From JBNARI01 sp049718765 (lineage in GTDB: Bacteria; Bacillota; Sulfobacillia; DUMF01), in the NCBI GenBank assembly GCA_049718765.1, contig JBNARI010000001.1, positions 1 through 64,000 of the forward strand: 64,000 nt of DNA. The letters are read 5' to 3'. The translations under genes were made by a program, and so were the position numbers. This document shows positions 24,262 through 32,922 of this stretch, piece by piece (within the stretch, counting starts at the first letter, position 1; every line of letters begins with the position of its first letter). The notes below the pieces were generated by a model that saw only the letters and a program-made list of their open reading frames with translations, was not told the origin of the DNA and searched no databases.

Positions 24262-24595
24262 CGTTGCAGTAATTGGCAATCGCGATGCTGTCTTGGCTTT
24301 CAAGGCTGTGGGGTTTCTAACGTACGCTGCGGAAACTCCCGAAGAGGCGCTTTCTGCGGTGAAGGACGCCCGCAAGCGCAACTGCAGCGTGGTTTTCATT
24401 ACAGAGCCTCTGGCCGTGGGCCTTGAGCCCCAGCTCAAGGAGTTCGGGGACAGGTACGGTCTGAGCGTTAGCGTGATACCAGACAACAGGCAAAAGCTTG
24501 GGCTTGGGTTCAAGAAGATGAAAGCACACGTAGAAAAGGCGATAGGGGTTGACATCCTATTCAAGGAAGAGGGACGAGACCATGAACCAAGGTAG
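24248..24595 (+). CDS. V/A-type ATPase subunit F (NtpG)
   Basis: The roughly 115-residue Rossmann-like shaft protein has MPNVAVIGNRDAVLAFKAVGF, CSVVFITEPLA and VSVIPDNRQKLGLGFKKMKAHVEKAIGVDIL, as in archaeal and Enterococcus F/NtpG subunits. The start is one of GTG 24245, ATG 24248 or ATG 24254; AAAGG lies seven bases before 24248. It overlaps subunit C by 14 bases and runs into the start of subunit A. Confidence 0.92.
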   Translation: MCMPNVAVIGNRDAVLAFKAVGFLTYAAETPEEALSAVKDARKRNCSVVFITEPLAVGLEPQLKEFGDRYGLSVSVIPDNRQKLGLGFKKMKAHVEKAIGVDILFKEEGRDHEPR

Positions 24596-26333
24596 AATCA
24601 TCAAAGTTTCCGGCCCTCTGGTAGTAGCTGAAGGAATGAAAGACGCAAAGATGTACGATGTGGTTCGAGTGGGCCACAGGAAACTCATAGGCGAAATCAT
24701 AGAGCTTAAGGGCGACAGGGCTTCGATTCAGGTTTACGAGGAGACTTCGGGGCTTGGTCCCAACGAGCCGGTAGTGACCACCGGAGTGCCCCTCAGCGTG
24801 GAGCTGGGGCCGGGCTTGATCGGCGCGATATTCGACGGGATCCAGCGCCCCCTTGACACCATAAGCCGAATTGCTGGGGATTTCGTGACAAGGGGCATAG
24901 ATGTGCCCGGACTGGACCACCAGAAGAAGTGGCAGTTCGAACCCACTGTGCGCGTTGGGGATCGGGTTGAGCCTGGTGACATCGTGGGCGTGGTCCAAGA
25001 GACCGTGCTTGTGAAGCACAAAGTGATGGTGCCCCCTGACTTCAAGCCAGGGGTGGTCAAGGAGATCCGCAAAGGCGAGTTCACCATCGACGAGACGGTG
25101 GCTGTGATCGACGCTTCTGGCACCCTCCAGGAAGTGAAGATGCTACAGCGATGGCCTGTGAGACGGCCGAGGCCGGTGAAGGAGAAGCTGCCGCCCATTG
25201 CGCCAATGGTCACCGGTCAGCGGGTCATAGACACCTTCTTCCCAATTGCTAAGGGGGGAACTGCCTGCGTGCCGGGGCCATTTGGGAGCGGAAAGACGGT
25301 CATCCAGCACCAGCTTGCCAAGTGGTCTGACGTGGACATAATCGTTTACATTGGCTGCGGTGAACGGGGCAACGAAATGACTGACGTGCTCATTGAGTTC
25401 CCCGAGCTGAGGGACCCGCGCACAGGCGAGCCCCTCATGGAGCGCACGGTGCTCGTAGCCAACACGTCCAACATGCCAGTGGCTGCCCGTGAGGCCTCGA
25501 TTTACACTGGAATAACCATTGCTGAATACTACAGAGATATGGGCTACGCAGTGGCGCTCATGGCTGACTCCACCTCAAGGTGGGCCGAGGCTCTCAGGGA
25601 AATGTCTGGGCGACTCGAGGAAATGCCTGGAGAAGAGGGCTACCCAGCTTACCTGGCTTCCAGGCTTGCCGAGTTTTACGAAAGGGCTGGTCGCGTGATT
25701 TGCCTGGGCTCGGACAGAAGGGAGGCCGCGCTGAGCGCAGTTGGCGCTGTGTCGCCTCCAGGGGGCGACCTTTCTGAGCCAGTCACCCAGTCTACCCTGA
25801 GGATCGTCAAGGTGTTCTGGGGACTTGACGACAGGTTGGCGGCAAGGAAGCACTTCCCCGCGATCAACTGGCTAATAAGCTACTCCCTTTACACAGACAG
25901 ACTAGGGGATTACTTGCAAAAGGAAATTGGGCACGACTTCCCCGCGCTGCGGGACCGGGCAATGAGCATTCTCCAGCAAGAAGAAGAGTTGAGGGAAATA
26001 GTGCGCCTGGTGGGCATTGACGCTTTGTCGGTGCACCAGAGGCTGATCCTTGAGACGGCAAAGTCCATACGCGAGGACTTCCTGTACCAGAGCGCGTTCC
26101 ACGAAATAGACACGTACTGCTCCATGAAGAAGCAGTACAGGCTGCTCAGGTTGATCCTCCGCTTCCACGACCTTGCTCAAGGAGCACTAGAGGCTGGCGC
26201 AAGGCTAGACGAGGTCCTGGAGCTGCCCGTTAGGGAGCGAATAGCCAGGGCAAGGTTCATCCCAGAGGACAGCTTGGATACTTTCGACCAGATCGAGCGG
26301 GAGATTGCCCAACAAATGCCCAAAGAGGCCTGA
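24582..26333 (+). CDS. ntpA: V/A-type ATPase catalytic subunit A (NtpA)
   Basis: This 583-residue catalytic subunit hydrolyses or makes ATP. It contains the N-terminal beta barrel (GRIIKVSGPLVVAEGM), the bulge domain characteristic of A subunits (about 110-190), Walker A GPFGSGKT (232-239), the CGERGNEMTDVL motif, and ADSTSRWAEALREMSGRLEEMPGEEGYPAYL. ATG 24582 is chosen over an upstream ATG at 24549 because the product then starts at the conserved N-terminus. It starts within the end of subunit F. Confidence 0.97.
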   Translation: MNQGRIIKVSGPLVVAEGMKDAKMYDVVRVGHRKLIGEIIELKGDRASIQVYEETSGLGPNEPVVTTGVPLSVELGPGLIGAIFDGIQRPLDTISRIAGDFVTRGIDVPGLDHQKKWQFEPTVRVGDRVEPGDIVGVVQETVLVKHKVMVPPDFKPGVVKEIRKGEFTIDETVAVIDASGTLQEVKMLQRWPVRRPRPVKEKLPPIAPMVTGQRVIDTFFPIAKGGTACVPGPFGSGKTVIQHQLAKWSDVDIIVYIGCGERGNEMTDVLIEFPELRDPRTGEPLMERTVLVANTSNMPVAAREASIYTGITIAEYYRDMGYAVALMADSTSRWAEALREMSGRLEEMPGEEGYPAYLASRLAEFYERAGRVICLGSDRREAALSAVGAVSPPGGDLSEPVTQSTLRIVKVFWGLDDRLAARKHFPAINWLISYSLYTDRLGDYLQKEIGHDFPALRDRAMSILQQEEELREIVRLVGIDALSVHQRLILETAKSIREDFLYQSAFHEIDTYCSMKKQYRLLRLILRFHDLAQGALEAGARLDEVLELPVRERIARARFIPEDSLDTFDQIEREIAQQMPKEA

Positions 26334-26348
26334 GCGGAGGTGAGAGGT

Positions 26349-27749
26349 GTGCTTAAGGAGTACAGGACGATTTCAGAAGTGTCAGGCCCACTCATGTTCG
26401 TGGAAAACGTGGACGAAGTCCACTACAACGAGCTTGTTGAAGTAGAACTGCCAGACGGCAGCGTCAGGCGGGGCCAGGTGCTCGAAGCCCACGCAGGCCG
26501 GGCGCTGGTGCAGCTGTTTGAAGGCACACGGGGCCTGGACGTGTTCCAGAGCAAGGTGAGGTTCCTTGGCAAAGTGATCGAGCTGCCAGTTTCCGTGGAT
26601 ATGCTAGGCAGGATTTTCGACGGTTTTGGACGGCCCATTGACGGGGGACCTCGGATAATACCTGAAACCCGGTTGGAGATCACGGGCAGCCCGATCAACC
26701 CGTATGCCAGGGCTTACCCGTCCGAGTTCATACAGACAGGGATTTCAGCAATCGACTGCATGAACCCGCTGGTGCGTGGCCAGAAGCTGCCCATATTCTC
26801 AGGGGCAGGGCTTCCCCACCCTCAGATTGCTGCGCAGATCGCCAGGCAAGCCCAGGTGAGGGGCAAGGGCGAGAAGTTCGCTGTGGTGTTTGCAGCAATG
26901 GGTGTCACCTTTGAGGAGGCCGACTACTTCATCTCGGACTTCCGCAAGACTGGGGCAATCGAAAGGGCCGTGGTGTTCGTGAATTTGGCCAACGACCCTG
27001 TCATTGAGCGCATAGCCACCCCGCGCATGGCCCTAACCGTGGCTGAGTTCCTGGCTTTCCAGAAGGACATGCACGTGCTGGTAATCATGACAGACATGAC
27101 CAACTACTGTGAAGCGTTGCGTGAAGTCTCGGCTGCGCGCAAGGAAGTGCCTGGGCGGCGGGGTTACCCTGGCTACATGTACACTGACCTTGCCACCATA
27201 TACGAGAGGGCAGGGCGGATAAAGGGCAAGAAGGGCTCGATAACCCAGATTCCAATACTAACCATGCCCGAGGACGACAAGACCCACCCAATTCCCGACC
27301 TGACCGGGTACATCACCGAGGGACAAATCGTGTTGAGCAGGGACTTGCACAAGAAGGGCATTTACCCCCCCATCAACGTCTCCCTATCCCTGTCGAGGCT
27401 GAAGGACAAGGGAATCGGTCCTGGCAAGACCCGTGAAGACCACGCCGAGGTGCTCAACCAGTTGTCTGACGCCTACGATAGGGGCAAGGAGGCCAGGGAG
27501 CTTGCAGTGGTATTGGGCGAGGCGGCGCTCAGCGCTGCGGACAGGAAGTTCCTAAAGTTTGCCGACGAGTTCGAAGCCAGGTTCGTCAAACAGGGCGAAC
27601 ACGAAAACCGCACCATAGAGCAAACCCTTGATATTGGTTGGGAGTTGCTGTCAATGCTGCCCAGGGCCGAGCTGAAGAGGATATCCGACAGGATGGCCGA
27701 GAAGTATATGCCCAGGAAAGCCCAGGAACCCGGGGAGGCTACAGCCTAA
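26349..27749 (+). CDS. ntpB: V/A-type ATPase regulatory subunit B (NtpB)
   Basis: The 466-residue B subunit alternates with A in the head but lacks a Walker A glycine-rich loop; the matching position reads GQKLPIFSGAGLPHPQIAAQIARQA. Other markers are FDGFGRPIDGGP, TDMTNYCEALREVSAARKEVPGRRGYPGYMYTDLATIYERAGR and PDLTGYITEGQIVLSRDLHKKGIYPPINVSLSLSRL. GTG 26349 has GGAGGTG six bases upstream. Its stop overlaps the subunit D start (TAATG). Confidence 0.97.
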   Translation: MLKEYRTISEVSGPLMFVENVDEVHYNELVEVELPDGSVRRGQVLEAHAGRALVQLFEGTRGLDVFQSKVRFLGKVIELPVSVDMLGRIFDGFGRPIDGGPRIIPETRLEITGSPINPYARAYPSEFIQTGISAIDCMNPLVRGQKLPIFSGAGLPHPQIAAQIARQAQVRGKGEKFAVVFAAMGVTFEEADYFISDFRKTGAIERAVVFVNLANDPVIERIATPRMALTVAEFLAFQKDMHVLVIMTDMTNYCEALREVSAARKEVPGRRGYPGYMYTDLATIYERAGRIKGKKGSITQIPILTMPEDDKTHPIPDLTGYITEGQIVLSRDLHKKGIYPPINVSLSLSRLKDKGIGPGKTREDHAEVLNQLSDAYDRGKEARELAVVLGEAALSAADRKFLKFADEFEARFVKQGEHENRTIEQTLDIGWELLSMLPRAELKRISDRMAEKYMPRKAQEPGEATA

Positions 27750-28369
27750 TGGAGATCAGAGTGAACGCAACCCGCCAGGAGCTGACCCGGCTCAAGAAGC
27801 GGTTGCGCATGGCCAGGAGGGGGCACAAGCTCCTCAAGGACAAGCGCGACGAGCTCATGCGGGTTTTCCTGGACCTCATAAGGAAAAACAAGGAGCTACG
27901 TGAGAGCGTGGAAGCGAGACTCCAGTGCGCTTACGCCAGCTTCCTTGCAGCAAGGTCCACCATGGATCCCCAGGTGCTCCATGAAGCGCTCATGTCCACC
28001 AGTGCCCGCTTCGAGCTGAAGGTTGGACGCCGCACCATCATGAACGCCGATGTGCCGGTGTTCGAGGTGGCGCAGACTGGCAGCGTGTGGTCTTACGGAT
28101 TTGCCGAGACTTCAGCGGAGCTCGATGCCGCTCTTGGCGAGTTCAATGCCATAATGCCCGACCTGATCAAGCTTGCAGAAGTGGAAAGGGCTGTGGAAGT
28201 GCTCGCCAATGAGATCGAGAAGACCCGCAGGCGCGTGAACGCGCTTGAGTACGTCTTGATCCCTGAGCTTGAGAACACCGTCAACGGGATCGAAATGAGG
28301 CTTGCTGAAATCGAACGTTCTAACGTGTCCAGGTTGATGAAAATCAAAGACATTGTGCGAGCTCACTGA
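27749..28369 (+). CDS. ntpD: V/A-type ATPase central shaft subunit D (NtpD)
   Basis: The 206-residue protein forms the antiparallel coiled-coil shaft. The N-terminal helix has the family start IRVNATRQELTRLKKRLRMARRGHKLLKDKRDELM, and the C-terminal helix has TRRRVNALEYVLIPELENTVNGIEMRLAEIERSNVSRLMKIKDI. ATG 27749 overlaps the subunit B stop by one base. It is the last gene of the operon and is followed by a terminator. Confidence 0.95.
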   Translation: MEIRVNATRQELTRLKKRLRMARRGHKLLKDKRDELMRVFLDLIRKNKELRESVEARLQCAYASFLAARSTMDPQVLHEALMSTSARFELKVGRRTIMNADVPVFEVAQTGSVWSYGFAETSAELDAALGEFNAIMPDLIKLAEVERAVEVLANEIEKTRRRVNALEYVLIPELENTVNGIEMRLAEIERSNVSRLMKIKDIVRAH

Positions 28370-28382
28370 AGCTTGCCTGCCA

Positions 28383-28423
28383 AAGCACCCTGTGGAAAAA
28401 GGACAAAAGGGTGCTTCTTTTTT
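28383..28423 (+). terminator. Intrinsic terminator of the V-ATPase operon
   Basis: AAGCACCCT (28383-28391) pairs with AGGGTGCTT (28408-28416), followed by CTTTTTT. Confidence 0.9.
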
Positions 28424-28498
28424 GCTCATATCCCCAGTATACCGACGGTTTGGCCAAGGCAATCTAGCAGTGATGAGCGACTGCAGGAGGCTGCACTC

Positions 28499-29755
28499 AT
28501 GGATAAGCTTGTCATTTCGGGCGGAAAGTGCCTTTTCGGCATTGTGCGTGCCGACAGCGCCAAGAACGCTGTGCTCCCAGCCCTCGCAGCGGCCCTGCTC
28601 ACCGAAGAACCATGTGTTATTGGCCCCGTACCTGTGCTCGATGACGTTACCACCATGTGCGAAGTGCTCACTTGCCTTGGCTCCAGTGTGCGGTGGGAGG
28701 CCAATAACCTGGTGGTAAACGCTGCAGGCCTTGACCGATTCGAAGCTCCGTACGAGCTTGTTCGACGGATGAGGGCCTCCTTTTTGGTGGTTGGGCCGCT
28801 GTTGGCCCGGTTGGGCAAAGTGCGCGTGGCTATGCCAGGGGGCTGCGCCATAGGTTATAGGCCCGTGGACCTCCACTTGAAGGGTTTGCAGGCAATGGGT
28901 GCCAAGATCTCCATGGGAAAGGGGTACGTGGAGCTCTCAGCCAGGCGTTTGGAAGGCACTGTGGTGTACTTGGATTACCCGAGCGTTGGCGCTACCGAAA
29001 ACCTCATGATGGCTGCGGCTCTTGCCAGGGAACGCACATACATCGAGAATGCTGCCCAGGAACCAGAAGTAGTGGACCTGGCCAATATGATCAACTCTAT
29101 GGGCGGCAAAGTGAAGGGCGCTGGCACCAGCACCATAAGGGTTGAGGGAGTGCAGCGCCTTTCAGGGTGCAAGCACGCTGCAATTCCCGACAGGGCGGAG
29201 GCTGCAACGTACATGATTGCTGCTGCCGCCACTGGCGGAGAGGTGCTGGTGAGCAACGTGATCCCTCAACACCTTCGGGCGGTGTCTGCAAAGCTTAGGG
29301 AGGCAGGGGTGATTATGGAAGAGGACGGGGACACCCTGAAGGTGGAATGCCACCGCAGGCCGCGAAGCGTGGACGTGAAGACCATGCCTTATCCTGGCTT
29401 TCCCACTGACCTGCAGGCACCCATCACCTCAATGCTTGCCATTGCTGACGGGACTGGCTTGGTGACCGAAACTGTGTTCGAAAGCAGGTTCGGGCATGTG
29501 GACGAGCTCAAGAGGATGGGCGCACAGCTCAAGGTTGAAGGCAGGTGCCTTGTGGTGAAGGGGGTGAAGCGCCTTGGCGGCGCACCTGTTCGCGCCACAG
29601 ACCTCAGGGCAGGTGCTGCGCTGGTAATCGCTGGGCTCGTGGCTCAGGGAAAGACTGAGGTGACCGGGCTTGAGCACATCAACAGGGGGTACGCCAACCT
29701 GGTGGGCAAACTCAAGGCGCTTGGGGCTGACATACAGTTGGAAACTAGCCCATAA
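28499..29755 (+). CDS. murA: UDP-N-acetylglucosamine 1-carboxyvinyltransferase (MurA)
   Basis: MurA transfers enolpyruvate from PEP to UDP-GlcNAc, the first committed step of peptidoglycan synthesis. The 418-residue protein has SAKNAVLPALAAALL (Lys22-Asn23), LVRRMRASFLVVGPLLARLG, the active-site loop MPGGCAIGYRPVDLHLKGL with catalytic Cys116, and FPTDLQAPITSMLAIADG. Because Cys116 is present, fosfomycin sensitivity at this site is expected. ATG 28499 has AGGAGG eight bases upstream. It precedes spoIID as in many Clostridia. Confidence 0.96.
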   Translation: MDKLVISGGKCLFGIVRADSAKNAVLPALAAALLTEEPCVIGPVPVLDDVTTMCEVLTCLGSSVRWEANNLVVNAAGLDRFEAPYELVRRMRASFLVVGPLLARLGKVRVAMPGGCAIGYRPVDLHLKGLQAMGAKISMGKGYVELSARRLEGTVVYLDYPSVGATENLMMAAALARERTYIENAAQEPEVVDLANMINSMGGKVKGAGTSTIRVEGVQRLSGCKHAAIPDRAEAATYMIAAAATGGEVLVSNVIPQHLRAVSAKLREAGVIMEEDGDTLKVECHRRPRSVDVKTMPYPGFPTDLQAPITSMLAIADGTGLVTETVFESRFGHVDELKRMGAQLKVEGRCLVVKGVKRLGGAPVRATDLRAGAALVIAGLVAQGKTEVTGLEHINRGYANLVGKLKALGADIQLETSP

Positions 29756-29781
29756 GCTATTGAGTGGGCGAGGAGGGAACC

Positions 29782-30777
29782 ATGGGGCGGCTTTTGCTGA
29801 GTTTGGTGGCGTTTCTGTTTGGAAGCGTTGTGCTGTTGCCCAGCGCCATAGTGGGGCTGTGGGCGCAAACCATGGCTCCTGTGACGGACAAGGGCCCGGC
29901 GTTTCCCCTGGGTTCTCCAACCGTGAGGCTGTTGGTGCACTCCACGGGAGAGCTTGCCGAGCTGCCCCTGGAAGAGTACGTGTGCGGCGTAGTTGCTGCT
30001 GAAATGCCAGCCACCTTCGAGCCCCAGGCTTTGAGGGCTCAGGCGGTGATCGCTCGCACCTATGTGGTCAAGCGCATGAGGGTTTTCGGGGGCAAGGGCT
30101 GCGATGAGCACCCAGGTGCGGACATTTGCGATAACCCAGAGCACGCCCAGGCCTGGCTTTCCAAGGACGCGCTGAGGAAGGTGTGGGGTCCATTACAGTT
30201 CAAGGCGCTTTGGGACAAGGTAGAGCAGGCTGTGAAGGCTACGGAAGGGCTGGTGCTCACATACCAGGGAAAGCTCATTGATCCCCTTTACCACTCAACG
30301 TGCGCAGGCGGCACCGAGAACCCGGAGGAAGTGTGGGGCACCAGATACCCCTACTTGAAGAGCGTTCGCTGTGACTTCTGCGCTTCTTCCCCTCATTACC
30401 GTCCCCAAAAAGTGAGCTTTAAGCTGGCCGAGTTCATATCCAGGATTGGCGCGCCCCCTTCGGTGGCCGCCGCGGCCACTGGAGGAAGGCAGCTTTTCAC
30501 CACTATTTCCACCTCCTCAGGCAGAGTGAAGGAAGTGGTTTCTGGCACCTTCCGCATTGCGGGTACAGAAGTGAGGAAGCTTTTGGGACTGAAGTCCACC
30601 AGGTTCTCCTTGAGCGTGACCGGGGATCAGGTATCCCTGGAAGTGAGGGGTAACGGTCACGGAGTGGGGCTTTGCCAGTGGGGTGCCAACGGCTTGGCGC
30701 TCAGGGGCCTGAGCTATCCCGAGATAATCGCTTACTACTTCGACGGCGTTGTGATCACCCACATGTTCCACGAATAA
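29782..30777 (+). CDS. spoIID: Stage II sporulation protein D
   Basis: SpoIID is a membrane-anchored lytic transglycosylase needed for engulfment of the forespore. The 331-residue protein has an N-terminal membrane segment (about 4-28) followed by the SpoIID domain: LPLEEYVCGVVAAEMPATFEPQALRAQAVIARTYV, PLYHSTCAGGTENPEEVWG and GNGHGVGLCQWGANGLALRGLSYPEIIAYYF. ATG 29782 has GGAGGG upstream. Its presence is direct evidence of a sporulation programme. In known sporulators it depends on SigE; I could not identify a clear SigE promoter here. Confidence 0.95.
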   Translation: MGRLLLSLVAFLFGSVVLLPSAIVGLWAQTMAPVTDKGPAFPLGSPTVRLLVHSTGELAELPLEEYVCGVVAAEMPATFEPQALRAQAVIARTYVVKRMRVFGGKGCDEHPGADICDNPEHAQAWLSKDALRKVWGPLQFKALWDKVEQAVKATEGLVLTYQGKLIDPLYHSTCAGGTENPEEVWGTRYPYLKSVRCDFCASSPHYRPQKVSFKLAEFISRIGAPPSVAAAATGGRQLFTTISTSSGRVKEVVSGTFRIAGTEVRKLLGLKSTRFSLSVTGDQVSLEVRGNGHGVGLCQWGANGLALRGLSYPEIIAYYFDGVVITHMFHE

Positions 30778-30839
30778 TAACCCGCCGACTGGCAACAATA
30801 TCCTGCGGGGTGCAATCTTAAGTGGAGTGGACTACGAAG

Positions 30840-31481
30840 GTGAACAAGCTTCTTGTACTTGCAATAGTGCTGTTGGGCTTGACTGGCATCTACTTGCAGC
30901 TGGAAGGTGCGTCAGCAGAGACACCAGAGCGCGCGGTTGGGGAGCTGGCACATGAGCCTGCGGCCAGCGCCACTCCAGTGGTGGTGTCCAGGCCTGCGCC
31001 TGCTGCGGCCCAGGCTCCCCGGGCTTCCCAGCAAACAAAGAAAGCAGAACAGCCCCGTACAAGTACGCCCGCTCCCCCCCTTTTTCCCTTAGAGGGTGGA
31101 AAAGTGAGCCGTGGCAAGGGCTGGTACAAGTCTGACTTTTATAACGACTGGCGCTACCATCAGGGCGTGGACATAAGGCCGGGTAGCGGTGCTGGGGGCA
31201 CCCTGGTACGAGCCTGTGTGGAAGGGACTGTGGAGTGGGTAGGGACAGATGAGTTCTTCGGCACAACTGTGGTGGTGAGGGCGTCCGATGGCACCCAGTG
31301 GAAGTATTCGGGCCTGAGTTCTTCCCAGGTTTCCAAGGGTGGCCGAGTGAGCAGGGGAGCAGTGCTTGGCACCATCAATGGGGCGCCTGCGGCGGAGCCC
31401 GAGTACCCCCATTTGCACCTGGAGGTGGTTGGGCCGAGACAAGAAGAGCTGGACCCGGCGTTAATCCTGGGGAGCGGCTGA
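30840..31481 (+). CDS. M23-family peptidase, SpoIIQ-like
   Basis: The 213-residue protein has one N-terminal membrane helix (about 3-22), a low-complexity Ala/Pro linker (about 35-85) and a C-terminal LytM/M23 domain. Zinc ligands are intact: HQGVDIRP and HLHLE. The position between spoIID and spoIIID is that of SpoIIQ, the forespore membrane protein that forms the channel with SpoIIIAH. B. subtilis SpoIIQ has lost its catalytic residues, whereas clostridial forms keep them, as here. GTG 30840 is preferred (GGAGTGG nine bases upstream); GTG 30822 is possible. Confidence 0.85.
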   Translation: MNKLLVLAIVLLGLTGIYLQLEGASAETPERAVGELAHEPAASATPVVVSRPAPAAAQAPRASQQTKKAEQPRTSTPAPPLFPLEGGKVSRGKGWYKSDFYNDWRYHQGVDIRPGSGAGGTLVRACVEGTVEWVGTDEFFGTTVVVRASDGTQWKYSGLSSSQVSKGGRVSRGAVLGTINGAPAAEPEYPHLHLEVVGPRQEELDPALILGSG

Positions 31482-31560
31482 ACTCATTTTTGACGATTCC
31501 CGGAAATATACTGTAGCAGTGTTGGCTGCCTACCACCTGGCCGGGAAGGGGGTTCTCGGC

Positions 31561-31830
31561 TTGACCGACGCCATTTGGAGCAGGGTGCTGGAGATTGCCG
31601 GATACATTAGCGCCCACAGTGCCACAGTGAGGGAAGCTGCCCGGATGTTCAGCATATCCAAGAGCACTGTGCACAAGGACATGACCGAGCGCTTACCCAA
31701 GATCAACCCATTGCTTTACGCCCAGGTGAAGCAAATCCTGGAAAAGAACAAGGCAGAAAGGCACCTCAGGGGAGGCGAAGCTACGCGCCGGAAATACCTG
31801 TGCCTGCGCTCGGCGGCTTCTTCCCGCTGA
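31561..31830 (+). CDS. spoIIID: Sporulation transcriptional regulator SpoIIID
   Basis: SpoIIID is a small mother-cell DNA-binding protein that modulates SigE-dependent genes. The roughly 89-residue product has ATVREAARMFSISKSTVHKDMTERLPKINPLLYAQVKQILEKNKAERHLRGGEATRRKYL, very close to the family along its whole helix-turn-helix. TTG 31561 is preferred, with AAGGGGG eight bases upstream. After the conserved end (about residue 78) there is a short extra tail, and this part overlaps the convergent flgJ-like gene by 50 bases. Confidence 0.94.
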   Translation: MTDAIWSRVLEIAGYISAHSATVREAARMFSISKSTVHKDMTERLPKINPLLYAQVKQILEKNKAERHLRGGEATRRKYLCLRSAASSR

Positions 31831-32092
31831 GGGCCTCGTAGAGCTTTTGGGCAATGCCAACGCCTCCGGCTTGCGACAGCGCCTGGCCCAGGGCTTCAAG
31901 GGCGAACTGTTCCAGGAGAGGCCTGCTGGGCGTGTCCACGCCGGAGTCGCTGAGCAATTTGAACCTGGCTTGTTTGAGAAGCTCCACCAGGAACAGCGCC
32001 TCGAACTCCGAACAGGCTTTCCTCAGTTCTTGGTCTGAACTGGGGGTCTTGACACCAGGTACTTGGGTTGACTGCACCTGGGATACGTTCAC
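31781..32092 (-). CDS. FlgJ N-terminal-like flagellar rod-binding protein
   Basis: The 103-residue product contains ELRKACSEFEALFLVELLKQARFKLL and LLEQFALEALGQALSQAGGVGIAQKLYEAL, the pattern of the rod-binding N-terminal domain of FlgJ without the muramidase domain. This is the usual form in Clostridia. GTG 32092 has AGGAGGT eight bases upstream, within the end of flgG. It is the last gene of the flgF-flgG unit. The tail overlaps spoIIID by 50 bases. Confidence 0.82.
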   Translation of the reverse strand: MNVSQVQSTQVPGVKTPSSDQELRKACSEFEALFLVELLKQARFKLLSDSGVDTPSRPLLEQFALEALGQALSQAGGVGIAQKLYEALSGKKPPSAGTGISGA

Positions 32093-32098
32093 TTGGGG

Positions 32099-32884
32099 TT
32101 ACCTCCTCAGGTTGTTAGCGATCTCCAGCATTTGGTCGGAACTCTGCACCGCCTTGGAATTGAGCTCGTATGCCCTTTGTACGGTGATCATGCGCACCAT
32201 TTCCTCGATGACTGACACGTTGGACCTTTCCAGGAATCCCTGGAGCACGGAGCCGTACCCCGAGGAACCGGGGGTGCCTGAGGAAGCCTCCCCTGAAGCC
32301 TCAGACTCAACGTAGCAGTTGTTGCCCACCTGGAGCAACCCTTCGGGGTTGGCGAACCGGAAAAGCTTCAGCTGGTAGCTGGAACCGTCCCCAGCGGTGA
32401 TCTCGCCGTCCATGGACACCTGCACTTGACCAGTGGCCTCTTTGTCCAAGAGCAGGCGGTTGCTGCCATCGTAGAGTACGTAGTAGCCCTCTTTGGTGAC
32501 CAGGTAGCCTTCTCCGTCCACGTGGAATGAGCCGTCCCTGGTGTACGCCTTCCTCCCGTCGGGTAGCTTCACCGCGAAGAAACCTTCTCCCTGGATGGCC
32601 AGGTCCAGCGGCCTACCCGTGTTTTCCAGGTTACCCTGTTCGAACAAAGGGCCAACTGTGGTGGCGGTGACGCCAGTCCCCACAACTGTGCCTGCGCCTG
32701 CAGCGGGATACTGCAATGTGCCCAGGCCGTTGTCCCCAAGTTTCTGGTACACCAGGTCCTTGAAATCCACCCTTGTCTTCTTGAAACCTGGAGTGTTCAC
32801 ATTGGCAAGGTTGTTGGCTATGGCGTCCATACTAACCTGCTGGGCAATCATGCCCGAAGCTGAAGTCCAAAGAGCCCTTATCAC
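32099..32884 (-). CDS. flgG: Flagellar distal rod protein FlgG
   Basis: The 261-residue rod protein has the N-terminal rod motif ALWTSASGMIAQQVSMDAIANNLANVNTPGFKKTRVDF, the conserved LDLAIQGEGFFAVKLPDG centre, and the C-terminal SNVSVIEEMVRMITVQRAYELNSKAVQSSDQMLEIANNLR helix. GTG 32884 is chosen with AGGAGG nine bases upstream; the longer upstream ORF adds non-homologous residues. It lies downstream of flgF, under the cyclic-di-GMP riboswitch. Confidence 0.95.
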   Translation of the reverse strand: MIRALWTSASGMIAQQVSMDAIANNLANVNTPGFKKTRVDFKDLVYQKLGDNGLGTLQYPAAGAGTVVGTGVTATTVGPLFEQGNLENTGRPLDLAIQGEGFFAVKLPDGRKAYTRDGSFHVDGEGYLVTKEGYYVLYDGSNRLLLDKEATGQVQVSMDGEITAGDGSSYQLKLFRFANPEGLLQVGNNCYVESEASGEASSGTPGSSGYGSVLQGFLERSNVSVIEEMVRMITVQRAYELNSKAVQSSDQMLEIANNLRR

Positions 32885-32922
32885 TGTGGGAGTCCTCCTC
32901 TCTTTCACGTTGTTCCACCAAA

